From: Anthoceros angustus
Lineage: Eukaryota > Streptophyta > Anthocerotopsida > Anthocerotales > Anthocerotaceae
DNA: 64,000 nt
Direction: 5' to 3'
NCBI GenBank assembly: GCA_010909165.1
Contig: VJWM01000117.1
Coordinates: forward strand, 62,001 to 126,000
Shown here: positions 21,656 through 31,980 of the stretch, in pieces
How the letters are laid out: each line of letters opens with the position of its first letter
Numbering within the stretch: position 1 is the stretch's first letter
Program-made: the position numbers and the translations under genes
The notes under the pieces: model-generated
The model's database searches: none
What the model was told of the DNA's origin: nothing
Seen by the model: only the letters and a program-made list of their open reading frames with translations

Positions 21656-22916
21656 ATGTCTCGCGTTTATGTGGGGAATCTGGATCCGCGGGCCACGGAG
21701 CGGGAGTTGGAGGATGAATTCCGCGTATACGGTGTGCTGCGCAGGTGAACATTCGTGTAGGTGCCGGCTTTGTTGATTACGATGGGACTCGGCGTGCCGA
21801 GGCTGAGGTCTCTCTCCCGGCTTGCTTCTCGTTTGGCTGACCCCTGCTCTCATCTGGTGGCGTCTGTGTGGATGCTGCAGCGTGTGGGTGGCTCGGAAGC
21901 CTCCGGGTTTTGCTTTTATTGAGTTTGAGGATCGGAGAGACGCCGATGACGCCATCCGAGCCTTGAATGGTATGTGCGTGAGTTTTAAGCGTTTCCGGTG
22001 TGTATAGTGTTTCCTTGGTTCTGCAGATTGGTGCGGCATGCTTTCTGGTAGGTCAAGGCTGCCTTCTTGAAGGTCTCTGTTTGTGATGAGAGTGCAATGG
22101 AAGGGGAATTTTTCTAATGCGTTCTGATCTGAGTTTCTGTGATCTAGGGTTGGAGGCAAGAGGTATGTCTTAGTGTCGTATCTGGTCTGTAATTTATTCA
22201 CGGCGTTTGTGTGGTGATTGTCAGCGGGGAAGAATGGGTGGCGTGTCGAACTGTCCCGGAGCTCTGGTGGGGGCGGAGGTCCTCGAGGGAGAGGGGGTGA
22301 CGACATGAAGTGTTACGAGTGTGGAGAGCCAGGCCATTTTGCCAGAGAATGCAGACTTCGTATTGGAGCTGGGGGCTTGGGAACTGGAGGGCGTGGGAGG
22401 AGCCGTAGTCCTCGTTATCGTCGAAGCCCAAGTTACGGTCGCAGGTGAGTTCCACAGCAACTTGGACAAGTCATTAGGGTTTTGCAACGTTGCTGAATGG
22501 TTCGCTTTTTTTTGGGTCTGTCTTGTGCTGCTGCTGCTGCAGTTGTTTAGTAGAACTAAAGGGTTGTTTCTCCATTTACACGTGTTGTATTTGGTTCATT
22601 CCAGTGGCAGCCGCAGCCCCCCTCGACGGAGTCGCTCACCTCGAAGAAGAAGTGCATCCCCTGCTCGTCGTCCTGCTGCCAGGACTCCCAGCCGGACTCC
22701 TCCTCCTCGTCGTGACCGTGATCGTCGAGTTTCACCAGTTGTCAACGGGTAAGTTGCCCTCTCTTTTGGGAAGGGTCATGTTAGGCTTGGTTGGTACGCA
22801 GTGGAAGGGAAGAGGGTTGTGCCTGTTATGTCTAGATCTCATTTACACCATGTTTTTGTTTGTGTAGGAGTCCTGTTGCTCGGGATCGGCGCCGCAGTCG
22901 GAGTCGCACTCCCTAG
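21656..22916 (+). CDS. RSZ22: RSZ-subfamily SR splicing factor, five exons, 196 aa
   Basis: Exons are 21656-21744, 21881-21969, 22225-22444, 22605-22748 and 22868-22916, all with GT-AG borders. The 591 spliced bases make an open frame ending in TAG. The RRM has RNP2 VYVGNL at residues 4-9 and RNP1 PPGFAFIEF in exon 2. A glycine-rich linker follows, then one zinc knuckle [14 protein letters not shown], then an RS tail ([30 protein letters not shown]). This order defines the plant RSZ proteins, orthologues of SRSF7/9G8. They bind pre-mRNA and guide splice-site choice in the nucleus. The small exons and retained-looking introns fit the usual self-regulation by alternative splicing, but that is inference. 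Confidence 0.93.
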
Positions 22917-24324
22917 AGTTGCTGCATGGATATACAGTTGGGGGTGGTGTAAGATGGCTGGAAGGAAACAGATGATGGGTAAACAGTGGGAGGACACTTC
23001 AGCATTTGTACTTCATCAACTGGCTCTGGATCTGCTCCAGTTGTGTAGCGCAGTTTGAGGTGGATCCCCTGTGCTTGTTTTGTAGCAGCTGTTTGTCAAG
23101 TTACGGCCACTGCAATGAAATAGGCTGTGGACTGGATAAGGCATTGGACTCCCTCTGCATACTGTCTGCTGCCTCCTTCAGTAGAATGACTTCCTGCTGA
23201 AGCTCGGGGCTACCTGCTATTGGGATAAGTTTCTTGCCTGGCGCCTTTTCATTTCGGTGAACAATTGTTTTTTAAACATAAGTGTGCTTTAGTCTTTTGA
23301 ATTGTGAAGCAGCTTAGTAGATTTCTTTGATGTATTATCCTAGATACAAACTCACAGAGGCCTTGCCTTTGTTGCTGTTTCTGAGGTGTGGTTCTGCTTA
23401 GAACGGCACGGCTCGGCACGGCACTGCACTGCACTGCCTCCCGCCTTCTGCTTCTTCATTCATTGGTCTCCCTTAACTGCGTCGTCAATGGTTTAGCGAC
23501 GCTTGCTGCCTCCTGCGAATTGATCTTCTCATCTAGGGGGTTGTTGTAATCTGCTCTTCTGCTTCATTGTGGTCTTCCGACTGTTATTTCATCATGGTAG
23601 AGAGGTATTCTGACTGGCCTGAGCGCTTCGACCACGACAAAACTGCAGCTGTGTATCCTTTCCGCCCCAGCATCCTCATCAACTGGTCTGCCTTCTTCCT
23701 TGGCATCCAAGTTGTTTTTGCATTCTGAGACCGATGCCTCTGCTCCTTGCCCTTGAATTGCCCTTGTTGCGAGAGAGCAAGAGCTAGCTGTTTTGCAGGA
23801 CCGCCAGACTTGATTTGCAGTATGTTGGCTCATGGACCTAGGCGTCTGCCTGTGGTTTCAGTATCATTTCCGCAAGACTCGCTGCTTCCTAGGATCATGC
23901 AGGTGTGTTTCTTCCTGCAAGGCGGAACACCAGAGATAAGCAGAGAACCAGATACAGCTGACTGCATCCAAGGGGGATAAATGCCTTTGTTGGCCACTTG
24001 GTCTATGTTGCCTGTATATGAGGATGAATACAATGTAGGTCGCAATCATCAAGATTTGGTTGATGCCAAGTGTCCAGATTTCAAGCTGCGAAACGCGCAT
24101 TCCTTTTGCACAGCATCTTCCTCGACCTATGATGTTGCAAGCGCCTTTGTGTCTCTAAATTATTGATTGCTGTCCTTCCGTGCTCAAGATGGCGGTGATC
24201 CATTTGGCGGAGGCTCAAAGTTGAAAAGGTGCAGACGCCTTTCAAAGGATTTGCTTCTCGTTCGTTGAACCAAAATTTACTAGATTAGATATGGCGTTGG
24301 TAGAAGCAGGGAGTCATTCGGACA
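22917..24324. other. RSZ 3' region and Ycf20-like upstream region
   Basis: No confident gene. The first several hundred bases are probably the RSZ 3' untranslated region. An ATG at 23594 opens MVERYSDWPERFDHD and soon stops; it could be an unrecognised first exon, but nothing supports it. The rest is likely promoter and leader of the Ycf20-like gene. Confidence 0.4.
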
Positions 24325-24798
24325 ATGCTCTCTACGAGCTGGGCAGTGGGAAGTTGGGCGTCGCCATGGGGGACAGGAAGCGGGCGAGTTCAGGTCCCAT
24401 TAGCGGTGACGGGCGGGCGTGCGGCTAGGGCAGGCTGGAGAAGGCAGATGCGAGCTATGGCTGGAGAGCCCGAGAGGGGTCAGGAGCGCAGGCGGCTTGT
24501 GGATGTGCTGCTCATCTTGCCCAAGCTTTACGAATCGTATTTCAAGAGTGCCAGGCGGCGGGCGCTCTTCGGGGGTCTTGCCATCTTGGGGGGCTTCTAT
24601 GTTGCTCTCAGGGTTTCCATCTCATACGGCTCCTTGCCTGTCAACGATTGGCTCGCTGCGGCTGTCTTCTATCTCTTCACCGAGCTGGTCACATGGTACA
24701 ATTACTCCCGGCCCGTCATCACCTTCCCTGTCGCCATGGTCAACAACTTCAAACTGGGCTTCACCTATGGCCTATTTGTGGGAGCCTTCAAGCTCTGA
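24325..24798 (+). CDS. Ycf20-like plastid membrane protein, 157 aa
   Basis: A single exon. Residues 1-60 are rich in R, G and A with few acids, as in a plastid transit peptide. The mature part has PKLYESYFKSARRRALFGGL, a membrane segment at about 81-98, SYGSLPVNDWLAAAVFYLFT with a second membrane segment at about 108-126, and the diagnostic ending VNNFKLGFTYGLFVGAFKL. The N-F-K-x-G-x-x-Y-G-L-F-x-x-A-F-K-L ending is typical of Ycf20 (DUF565) proteins of algae, cyanobacteria and plants, reported to affect thermal energy dissipation in photosynthesis. The exact role here is inferred from the family. The ATG chosen gives a complete transit peptide; a Met at residue 42 or 45 is possible. Confidence 0.82.
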   Translation: MLSTSWAVGSWASPWGTGSGRVQVPLAVTGGRAARAGWRRQMRAMAGEPERGQERRRLVDVLLILPKLYESYFKSARRRALFGGLAILGGFYVALRVSISYGSLPVNDWLAAAVFYLFTELVTWYNYSRPVITFPVAMVNNFKLGFTYGLFVGAFKL

Positions 24799-26235
24799 AT
24801 GGATTGGCATCTGAGCATGGATCGCAATTCCGCAGGCTACCGTGCAATCCAAGTGCGTGGCCCTGAGATCCCTCGATTCCCAGGGTCGCAGAGGGCCCGA
24901 GTTGGCTCGAGTGTGGATGTTGGGCTGTAGATCTGATTTGCCAGCGTCAGCCTCGAGGTCATTTGGATGGAAGATGTGACCGGGTCTGCGATGGGTGCGC
25001 TTTTCTCATTTCGCATCAGGTATCAGTCCGCTAGCATTCTCATGTTCCAGGTTTCGGACTACCGGTGGTCTGCTGGCGTAATATCGTGGCTGTGGTGGTT
25101 GAAATGCAGGACTGGAGGAGGAACGGAGACACGAGGAAAAGGCACGGCTGAAGAGCTGCGTTGTAACAAGAAGGTGTGTATGAGCTTATTTCAACTATCG
25201 TGAGAGCTGCTCTGTATTCACAACTCCTTTCGAACTCTACTTTATGTGCATGACACAGCTTGGAAGGGTCATCCTGACCTAGTCCAAGTGCACAATGAAT
25301 CCGTGCCTTAGTCACAATTTTATCTCAACCTGTTCGGTCCCTGGCACTTCCTCGTATACAACGTACCTTCAACAAAAACGATGAAGACGTCTTACGAGTT
25401 TGATTCGAGTGCGTGGAGCTTGCAACCGCATCCCCATGTGTGCGTTGCTGCATGGGCTGATAATTTCAAGTGCTACATGGTCTTCATCGTAAGGATGGCA
25501 AGGTTTGAAGAGAAGCCTTCCCGGACCCTTTTTTCCTTTCTGGAAGGTATGATTCCCGACCGCATGTAGCCTGTAAAGGTCTTCCGAAGGAGACTGTGGT
25601 GCAGCACTTCAGTGGTGAGCATTCACCTGGGTGGGGCATGTTGCATTTAGAGTGATGAGCATTTGCAGGAATGTACCTTCGGTATCTGGACTGTATCGCC
25701 TCTTGTTTTCATGGTGGAGAGTTTTATGAGTCCCAAGGGCGTTCTTTTATTTTTTAGCGAGTTTAGAAATTTTATATAAACATTTTAAAGTATACATGAA
25801 AGCGTGGAAATAGGGTGATGTAAGTAGAGCAGTAACTACTGGCCCCAACCCCGTAGGGTACTCTCGGTGTAACTCCTCCTAATGCGTCTTGAGAGAAATC
25901 TCGTTAGATTCGTATACGCTTTCGTTTTTAGTACTAATCCTGTAATGTATATGATGTGCAATCACATGGAAAATGAACTAAACTTCTAAATTGTGATACA
26001 TGGGAAATGAACTAAACTTCTAAATTGTGACATCCGTTGTAGTCTAGTCTCTTTATAGGTTTTACTTCCTTTTTTTTTTTCCTTTTCTTTCTCATCTTAA
26101 ATAATTTATTATTTTTCTAGTTTAGACGTACATATTGTATTATGTACATATATGTAGGTCTATATATATGTTGTATGTCCTTTTTTATGTTGTATTATCT
26201 CTGTCCCCATGATGCTCCTTTCATCCTTAGTGGAC
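24799..26235. other. Gene-free AT-rich region with a 35-bp direct duplication
   Basis: After the Ycf20-like 3' flank, no gene is recognised. At 25963-26031 the phrase ggaaatgaactaaacttcta occurs twice, 35 bases apart. A 62-codon open frame at 25381-25569 has no recognisable motif and is not called. Confidence 0.5.
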
Positions 26236-26515
26236 ATAGATAAAGTTGCTGTCAAGTGACCAGGGTTCAAGTCCCGCGTCTTAAATTCAGTCTGAAATTG
26301 TCAATATGACCTTCTTTCTCGACTCTCATCCGAGTTTGAATTTGTCTATATGATCACCTTTTTTTACTCTCGCTTGAGCGACCTGGGTTTGAGTCTTGGA
26401 ATTAGAATCTAGTTCGTATTTGTGACCATTTTTTATGCTCAACTCTCACCCGAGCGACCCGGGTTCGAGTCCTGGCATCAGAATCCAGGTTGTATTTGTG
26501 ACCATCTTTCATGAT
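26236..26515 (+). repeat. Tandem tRNA-derived (SINE-like) repeats
   Basis: Three units of 70-80 bases each carry a B-box-like element: agggttcaagtccc (26262), ctgggtttgagtcttgg (26384) and ccgggttcgagtcctgg (26458). Each is followed by a shared tail with gaat(c)tag/cag(g)tt-gtatttgtgacca. Units two and three also share ctc-ac-gagcgacc ahead of the box. Repetition of a tRNA 3' half with a common tail fits a tandemly arranged SINE remnant. Confidence 0.6.
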
Positions 26516-26554
26516 GTTTATTGGTTTCTTCTCTTGAGAAATGAAGGGTAGCTT

Positions 26555-27158
26555 GGAATTATCAGAAGTTCTAGGCGGTCCGGTCGAACCACTGCTAGGA
26601 TGGAATGTTATGTATCCCTTATTTTATACAATCTTTTTCTGCGATGCTTTGCATAAAAAAATCTTTGCCTGCGGAATCATCAGGTTTGCCTGGGGAATGA
26701 TCAGGTTTTCCAGTAGAATTATCAGGAGTTTTAGGCGGACCGATTGAATTGCTACTACGACGGGGTGTTATGTATCTCTTCTTTTATACAATCTCGTTGG
26801 TTTGCATAAAATAATCTTTTTCTACGATGGTTTGCTATCGTTGTTCACCAGGCTGTTGTTATAGGGCTTTTGGCATACCGCTCTTGTCACCTCCCTATGG
26901 GTATGTGTGAAAATATCTTTTCCCTGTACTATATGCATCATTTCCTTGGAATCTTACAGATTTCCTGGCAATCGACCATGCCACATCAACCTGGACACAG
27001 CCATATGGCTTAAAAAGATTTCTTATCATGAGGAGGTGAACATATCTTTTTCGTGTATTATATGCATTATTCCCCTGGAATCTTATAAATTTCCTGGTAG
27101 TTGACCATGCCACATCAACCCGGACACAACCGTATGGCTTAAAAAGATTTCTTGTCAC
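26555..27158. repeat. Two local tandem duplications
   Basis: Segment 26558-26680 recurs in diverged form at 26717-26830 (shared ggcgg, ttatgtat, ttttatacaatct). Segment 26908-27031 recurs at 27036-27157 (shared ttcctgg, gaccatgccacatcaacc, tatggcttaaaaagatttct). They lie next to a truncated Copia reverse transcriptase and may be LTR-derived. Confidence 0.7.
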
Positions 27159-27282
27159 ACAATTAGGGCTTAGGGTTCCAATCTCATCATGAAATCTTTT
27201 TTCTCTTCGTTGGGGTTGAACATGTTTTTATTCTACACCGGTTCACACATACATGTATTGTGTGATGGTTCTGCTCCTCTAG

Positions 27283-27780
27283 CTATATATGTGATAGCCT
27301 GTTCATCATCGACCGATCGAGGTGCTCAACATTGAGGGTGAGTGCTTGAGAAGGGAGTATCATGATGGTTCTGGAGTGCCTAAACAGACAGCCTCGTATA
27401 TCGCCTTGATAGTCCACTCCCTCTTTCTGACTATAACCCTTAGCCACTAGTCTTGCCTTATAGCGAATACGAGGCTCAACCTCCTGGAATTTAGTTTTGA
27501 GAACCCACTTGCATTTGACAGTAGTTCTGCCTTTCGGCAAGTTTACTAGAGTCAAAGTATTTTTTTTTATAAGAGAAATATATTCATCATCAATAGCGAG
27601 CTTCCACTTAGCTGCATCAGGTCGCGAATATGCCTCTTGCAGAGTGAGAGGATCCCCCTCTGAAGGGGCAACACTGAAGGCGTTGAAATGACCTACAGCA
27701 GTGGTGGTGTAGCCAGCTTGATTGAACTCGAAATCAAAGGGGATCTCATTCCAGAGGTGTCTCGATTGACGATGACGCAA
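27283..27780 (-). pseudogene. Copia reverse transcriptase N-terminal fragment
   Basis: The frame reads GDPLTLQEAYSRPDAAKWKL, then CKWVLKTKF and YKARLVAKGYSQKEGVDYQ. This is the start of a Ty1/copia reverse transcriptase (the P-x-x-x-x-A, W-V-(F/L)-K-x-K and Y-K-A-R-L-V-A-K-G-(F/Y)-x-Q blocks). It then loses frame and the catalytic YVDD is absent. It is not part of the Copia element at 30.8 kb, which lies on the other strand. Confidence 0.85.
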
Positions 27781-27834
27781 AGGATATCTTCGCTCAGGGG
27801 CTGGATCAAGTATTACATGAGAAGGTGGCTATGA

Positions 27835-28005
27835 TTGAGGGTCTGATGGGGGAATGCAAAACTGGTCACAACAAATTTGGCCAAAACGCAACACAAATGG
27901 GCCCAGCTCATCACGTGCGATTCTATCACGATTGAGGATCCAATAGGGAAATGCAAAACTTGTCACAACAGATTTGACCAAAACACAACACAAATGGGCG
28001 CGTGG
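27835..28005. repeat. Tandem duplication of about 88 bp
   Basis: Two copies share attgagg-tc, gggaaatgcaaaact, gtcacaaca, atttg-ccaaaac and caacacaaatggg. Confidence 0.85.
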
Positions 28006-29160
28006 CTCCACTTCACAAAAAAAACGGCATATTGTTTGCGCTCCCACCTCATGGTGGGAGTGCTCAAAAGACTACTTTACATCCTACATGCTACATCTTC
28101 CACGCTCCCCATCTGCCTCCATCTCTCTTCATCAGGGAAGAGCTTAAGAGCATGAGCATGACTGCCATCTTCTTGTGCTCCGAGTGTCGTAGAACTAGGC
28201 TCCTGGGCTGCAGATCTTGGAGAGTGCCTTTGTGTAGTCTGAGGGGAGGAATTGCAAACTCTGCATCTCCGGCGTGAGGCACCTGAAAACTGGAAGAGGG
28301 AGCAAAACTAAGGAATGCAAGAGTGAAGATGGTTGCATGCTTGCTCACAAGCTGCCAGCATGACCACACCTTGCGAGCAGGCGTGCAAACCCTCATGATT
28401 GCATGAAACAATCTTGGAACTTGGTGACATGCAAAACACCATCATCACAATAAGTTTTCCCACCGTAGACTACGGGAAAACTTTCAACATAACCCTCAAA
28501 CAAGCACCGAGGTAAGGTTGGTATGGTTGGTAATTCTCTAGGTACAATTAATAATTCCTTAGATACGACTAAGTAATATTAAATTATTTTTTATATTAAA
28601 AATACAAGCGTTTCTAAAAAAACAAGATACAAAGTCCTAAGGGATGGTTTTGTGGAAATTAAATTAAAGTAATTAAAATTAATACATATTTCGAACCTAG
28701 ATGCCGAACTTATGGATGGGGGTACGGTATGCAGGGTACATACCTCTCCACTGATACGGTGACCTTGATGGTCTTCCATGGATAACTAATAAAGGGAGCA
28801 TCCATCTGAAGGGCCTTTCACAATGGCAGTTTCAAGGCACTACGCCGTTTCACAGAAAGATGAGAAGTACTCCCAAAAAAAGCTTTCTTTCCAAGAGCTC
28901 ACACATCGAACTGTGCCCGCGGTGAGTCCGCAGTGTTCCATAATTAGCCATGAGGATAGCCCAAGAGGCTTACCCTGGTTCCATCATATACTCGTGATCC
29001 TATAATCATAATTAATAATCATGAATAATGATCCAACTTAGGGTTCCGCAATAGAGTGACTGGCGATGATCTCTCGCGTCGCCTTCTTTAGCGTGGCCTT
29101 CTCCCAAGACTCCTCCACAGATTCTCGAAAAACATCAAGAATCAACACTACTGCTCAATC
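28006..29160. other. Gene-free region before the Harbinger ORF1
   Basis: No gene recognised. At 28450-28485 a small palindrome (aagttttccc/gggaaaactt) is present. At about 28796 the sequence taaagggagcatccatc may be one terminus of the Harbinger element, because a similar gggcatcca phrase occurs in the repeats at 56.9 and 63.75 kb. The matching opposite terminus was not found. Confidence 0.35.
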
Positions 29161-29994
29161 ATGGATGAGGCAATCAATGTGTACGAAGACTTTACCAGAC
29201 AAGCCAAGGGAAATCTCACAGCTATGGAGAATGGAGAAGCCTTTGAAGACCAAGAGGATGACCTCGTTGCGGGCTCAGAGGAGCAACATGCCAAGGCCAG
29301 ATTAAAGCGCGACACCAACCTTATGTGGAGTGAAGGAGCAACAACGGTCCTGATAAAAGCCTATCATGAGATGCACCTCGTGCACCTCAAGCAAGGGAAC
29401 CTCACCACAAGACACTGGAATGAGGTCGCTGCTGAAGTTGGCAACAACTGTGGCCTTCCTGGTGTGACTGCCAAAAAGTGCAAGATGAAAATGGAGAATC
29501 TAAAGAAGCGATATCGAAAGGAGAAGGAGCAGAAGACAGCAACGGGGAGCGTCAATACCATATGGCCACACTTCCATGCAATGGCAGATCTTTGCGACAA
29601 GAACCCAAAGTTCCAAGGGATTCCAGGTCCCTTAGATCCTGGGAAGTCAAAGCCTAAGGAAGGTACTGCCAATTCACCTTCAAATGCTGCCAGGAGTGGA
29701 ACTTACTTAGTTGACTCTGAGCAAGCTTCTCAAGGCAATTCGCCTCATGCACCTCAGCACATGACTCCCGATGCTCATGAGACCACTGAAGGGCAGTGTG
29801 CAGAATCCCCCAGTAAGCCAAGCATTGAAGAACACGACAACATGTGCAATTCTGTACAAGGCAAAAAGGTCAAGCGTATAAGGTCTTCTACTTCAGGAGT
29901 TGGAAAGGAAATTGCGGCAGGCTTATCTTCCTTTCCAGATTGTCTGACAAAGATTGAAGCTGCCAAGATGGCCAACCAGCTCCATATTCAGTAG
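29161..29994 (+). CDS. PIF/Harbinger ORF1: Myb/trihelix-like DNA-binding protein, 277 aa
   Basis: An acidic start is followed by a trihelix/MADF-like domain at about residues 54-145: LMWSEGATTVLIKAYHEM, then TRHWNEVAAEV, CKMKMENLKKRYRKEKEQK and WPHFHAMADLCDKNP. A Ser/Pro-rich middle and a KKVKRIRSS basic patch follow, with a C-terminal helix. Plant PIF/Harbinger elements encode such a protein together with the transposase, and the two bind the ends jointly. The frame stops at TAG after KMANQLHIQ. The same frame continues beyond the stop for 47 codons (LMLQHELRRDELQMENQLKI) as an evident helix, so the stop is probably a mutation or sequence error. Confidence 0.75.
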   Translation: MDEAINVYEDFTRQAKGNLTAMENGEAFEDQEDDLVAGSEEQHAKARLKRDTNLMWSEGATTVLIKAYHEMHLVHLKQGNLTTRHWNEVAAEVGNNCGLPGVTAKKCKMKMENLKKRYRKEKEQKTATGSVNTIWPHFHAMADLCDKNPKFQGIPGPLDPGKSKPKEGTANSPSNAARSGTYLVDSEQASQGNSPHAPQHMTPDAHETTEGQCAESPSKPSIEEHDNMCNSVQGKKVKRIRSSTSGVGKEIAAGLSSFPDCLTKIEAAKMANQLHIQ

Positions 29995-30138
29995 CTAATG
30001 CTCCAACACGAGCTACGTCGGGATGAGTTGCAGATGGAAAACCAGCTCAAAATAGCAGTGATGCTTGCAGGGTTGCCCCAAAATATAGAAGGAGGCCTTG
30101 GTGAACATAGCAAGAGTGGTAAGAAAGGCAGGACATAG
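29995..30138 (+). pseudogene. Continuation of ORF1 behind an in-frame TAG
   Basis: Directly after the TAG the same frame encodes LMLQHELRRDELQMENQLKI, then AVMLAGLPQN and a basic tail ending at the next TAG. Conservation of a coiled-coil pattern across the stop says this was the C-terminus of ORF1. Confidence 0.6.
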
Positions 30139-30535
30139 AAGGAAGAAGGTCTCCCAGACAGGCCGGTTGAAGAAAGGCAGGAAGGGAAAAAAGGGCAGGA
30201 AGAAAGGCTTTACACAGGCAGGTTGAAGAAAGGCAAGAAGGGACAGGAAGGGCAGGAAGGAGGGCCACTAAACAGGCATGTTGAAGAAAGGCAGGAGGGG
30301 CTGGAAGGGCAGCCTGAAAGAGGGCCCTTAAACATGCATGTTGAAGAAAGGCAAGAAGGACAAGAAGGGCAGGAAGGAGGGCTCCGAGATAAGGAGGTTG
30401 AAGAAAGCAGGTTGAAGAAAGACAGGAAGGGCAGGAAGGAGGGCTCCGAGATAAGCAGGTTGAAGAAAGCAGGTTGAAGAAAGACAGGAAAGATAGGAAG
30501 GACAGGAAGGACAGGAAGGAAGAAGAAGAAGAAGA
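30139..30535 (+). repeat. Purine-rich minisatellite (gaagaaaggcaggaaggg type)
   Basis: Units of 60-70 bases built from gttgaagaaaggcagg and aagggcaggaagga recur about six times; the plus strand is nearly pure A and G. Frames through it give repeats of VEERQEGQEGQEGG. Such purine tracts can form triplex DNA, but that is only a possibility. Confidence 0.85.
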
Positions 30536-30800
30536 ATTTTATTTAAGTCCACTAAGGAAGGGCAGGAATGACATGAAGCTGCCAAAAGGATAGTATGCTA
30601 GGAATTGGCACGCTTCTTATTGTGTGCACTGATCTAGGAAAAGGAGTTTCACGTCAACTGCCACTCAAGGAAACAACAGGTTCTAGTATGAAAGTAATGT
30701 GGCAGTTCACTGGTAGTTATGTTTCTGTGTCCTTATTATTGTTTTTGGTGTGTACAATGCAGAAGCTCTTTCTCACAATCCTTATTCCCATATAACCATA
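30536..30800 (+). other. Harbinger 3' non-coding part up to the Copia insertion
   Basis: The stretch starts with attttatttaagtccacta, a phrase also found at 56852 and (inverted) at 63945. It runs to the CCATA target site at 30796-30800. No open frame. Confidence 0.5.
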
Positions 30801-30945
30801 TGTTAGAGTTAATTGTGTTTACCCTAACTCGGTTAGTGGTAGATTAGTTTAATTAGGGTTATCCTTGATATACTATTTAAACATGGACCAGTACTTTTTG
30901 TATTATTGCTCTTATTTTCAATATATGCTTCCGTTGTCTTTGTCA
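30801..30945 (+). repeat. Copia 5' LTR
   Basis: A 145-bp terminal repeat beginning TGTTAGAGTT and ending GTCTTTGTCA, unusually short for Copia. It holds atactatttaaacatgg, a likely TATA region, about 60 bases from its end. The base-by-base match to 39256-39400 is complete. Confidence 0.95.
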
Positions 30946-30962
30946 TGGTATCAGAGCCATGG
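30946..30962 (+). promoter_or_regulatory. Primer-binding site for initiator tRNA-Met
   Basis: TGGTATCAGAGCCATGG directly follows the 5' LTR. TGGTATCAGAGC is the standard complement to the 3' end of plant initiator tRNA-Met. Confidence 0.95.
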
Positions 30963-31663
30963 AATTTCTTTTTGCCACAATCCGTATTTTGTAGATGATT
31001 TGCTAGCCATTGTCTATGGGAAATTGTTGTGGAGATTTGCTGGTGTATTTATCTACTTGATAAATGCCTCATTTCTCACAATCTGATGGCGCGTCAGGGA
31101 AGATGTGTTTTGACGGATTCATTCTCGGTTTGCTGACAGGCTTGTGAATCAGCCATTGAGATCGGGCCGTGGTAGGAGATCACAACATGCTCTGTCACGG
31201 CGCGACCTGTTCTATGATGGGATGCAGGTGTCTCGGGAAGAATCCTAGCTGATTTCCTAGCCAGTTCAGATCAGAGGAGGAGAGCACCTGAATTCACGTC
31301 TCTTTCCCGGCTGGACAGCATCGAGACTCTGCTTAGGCGCATCCTGGATGAGCAGGCTAGGCAGGCGACCCGTCTCGATTGCTTCGCTGTTAGAATTGCT
31401 GGCTTACTGGAGATTTGGTGAGTCACAGGGCCGGAAATCATCTACTCAGTATTGCGACTGTGGCTGTCAATTGCGCCGAGACTTTATGGCGAAGGGAGCG
31501 CGGTGAAGATGCCGGCTTCCCTCCGCATCGCGATGCAGGATTGCTGTAACTCGGATCAGGATGGGCGCGGCACATGTGAGCGTGATCTGAAGCGGTGCTT
31601 GCCTTGCTTGGTCGCGGTGTGCGTCATCCTGTCGCGGGTGGTTTTAACGGAAACGAAATGGGT

Positions 31664-31855
31664 TCTTTTTAGGGCTTCGGTGCGCTTAAGTTGGCATATC
31701 GTTTCGGGTTCCTTTTTGGGGCTTTGGTGCGCTTAAGTTGGAATATCGGTTCGGGTGGCCTTTTAGGGCATTGATGCACTTAAGTTGGAATATCGTTTCG
31801 GGTTCTTTTTTAGGTCTTTGGTGCATTTAAGTTGTAATAACGTTTCGCTTTATAA
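31664..31855 (+). repeat. About 56-bp imperfect tandem repeats in the Copia leader
   Basis: Four units share gcttaagttgg(a/c)atatcg, ttcgggt and ttttagggc. They lie in the long (about 1 kb) untranslated leader between the primer site and gag. Confidence 0.8.
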
Positions 31856-31980
31856 GTTGAACCTGCTTTATGATGCGAAACGACTTGAGATTTCTTAGTT
31901 TCTTCTTTTAGAATAAGAACTCTTGTATAGTTTATCTTTGTAAGTCTAGAGTTTAGAGGTCATTTACCTTTCTTTCTAGA

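Noticed and set aside
21638-22306. 222-codon open frame antisense to the RSZ gene
   Set aside because: It runs across RSZ exons and introns without motifs; the plus-strand gene explains the region.
23594-23725. Possible small gene starting MVERYSDWPERFD
   Set aside because: It is short, with no splice partner or family match; it may be RSZ 3' flank.
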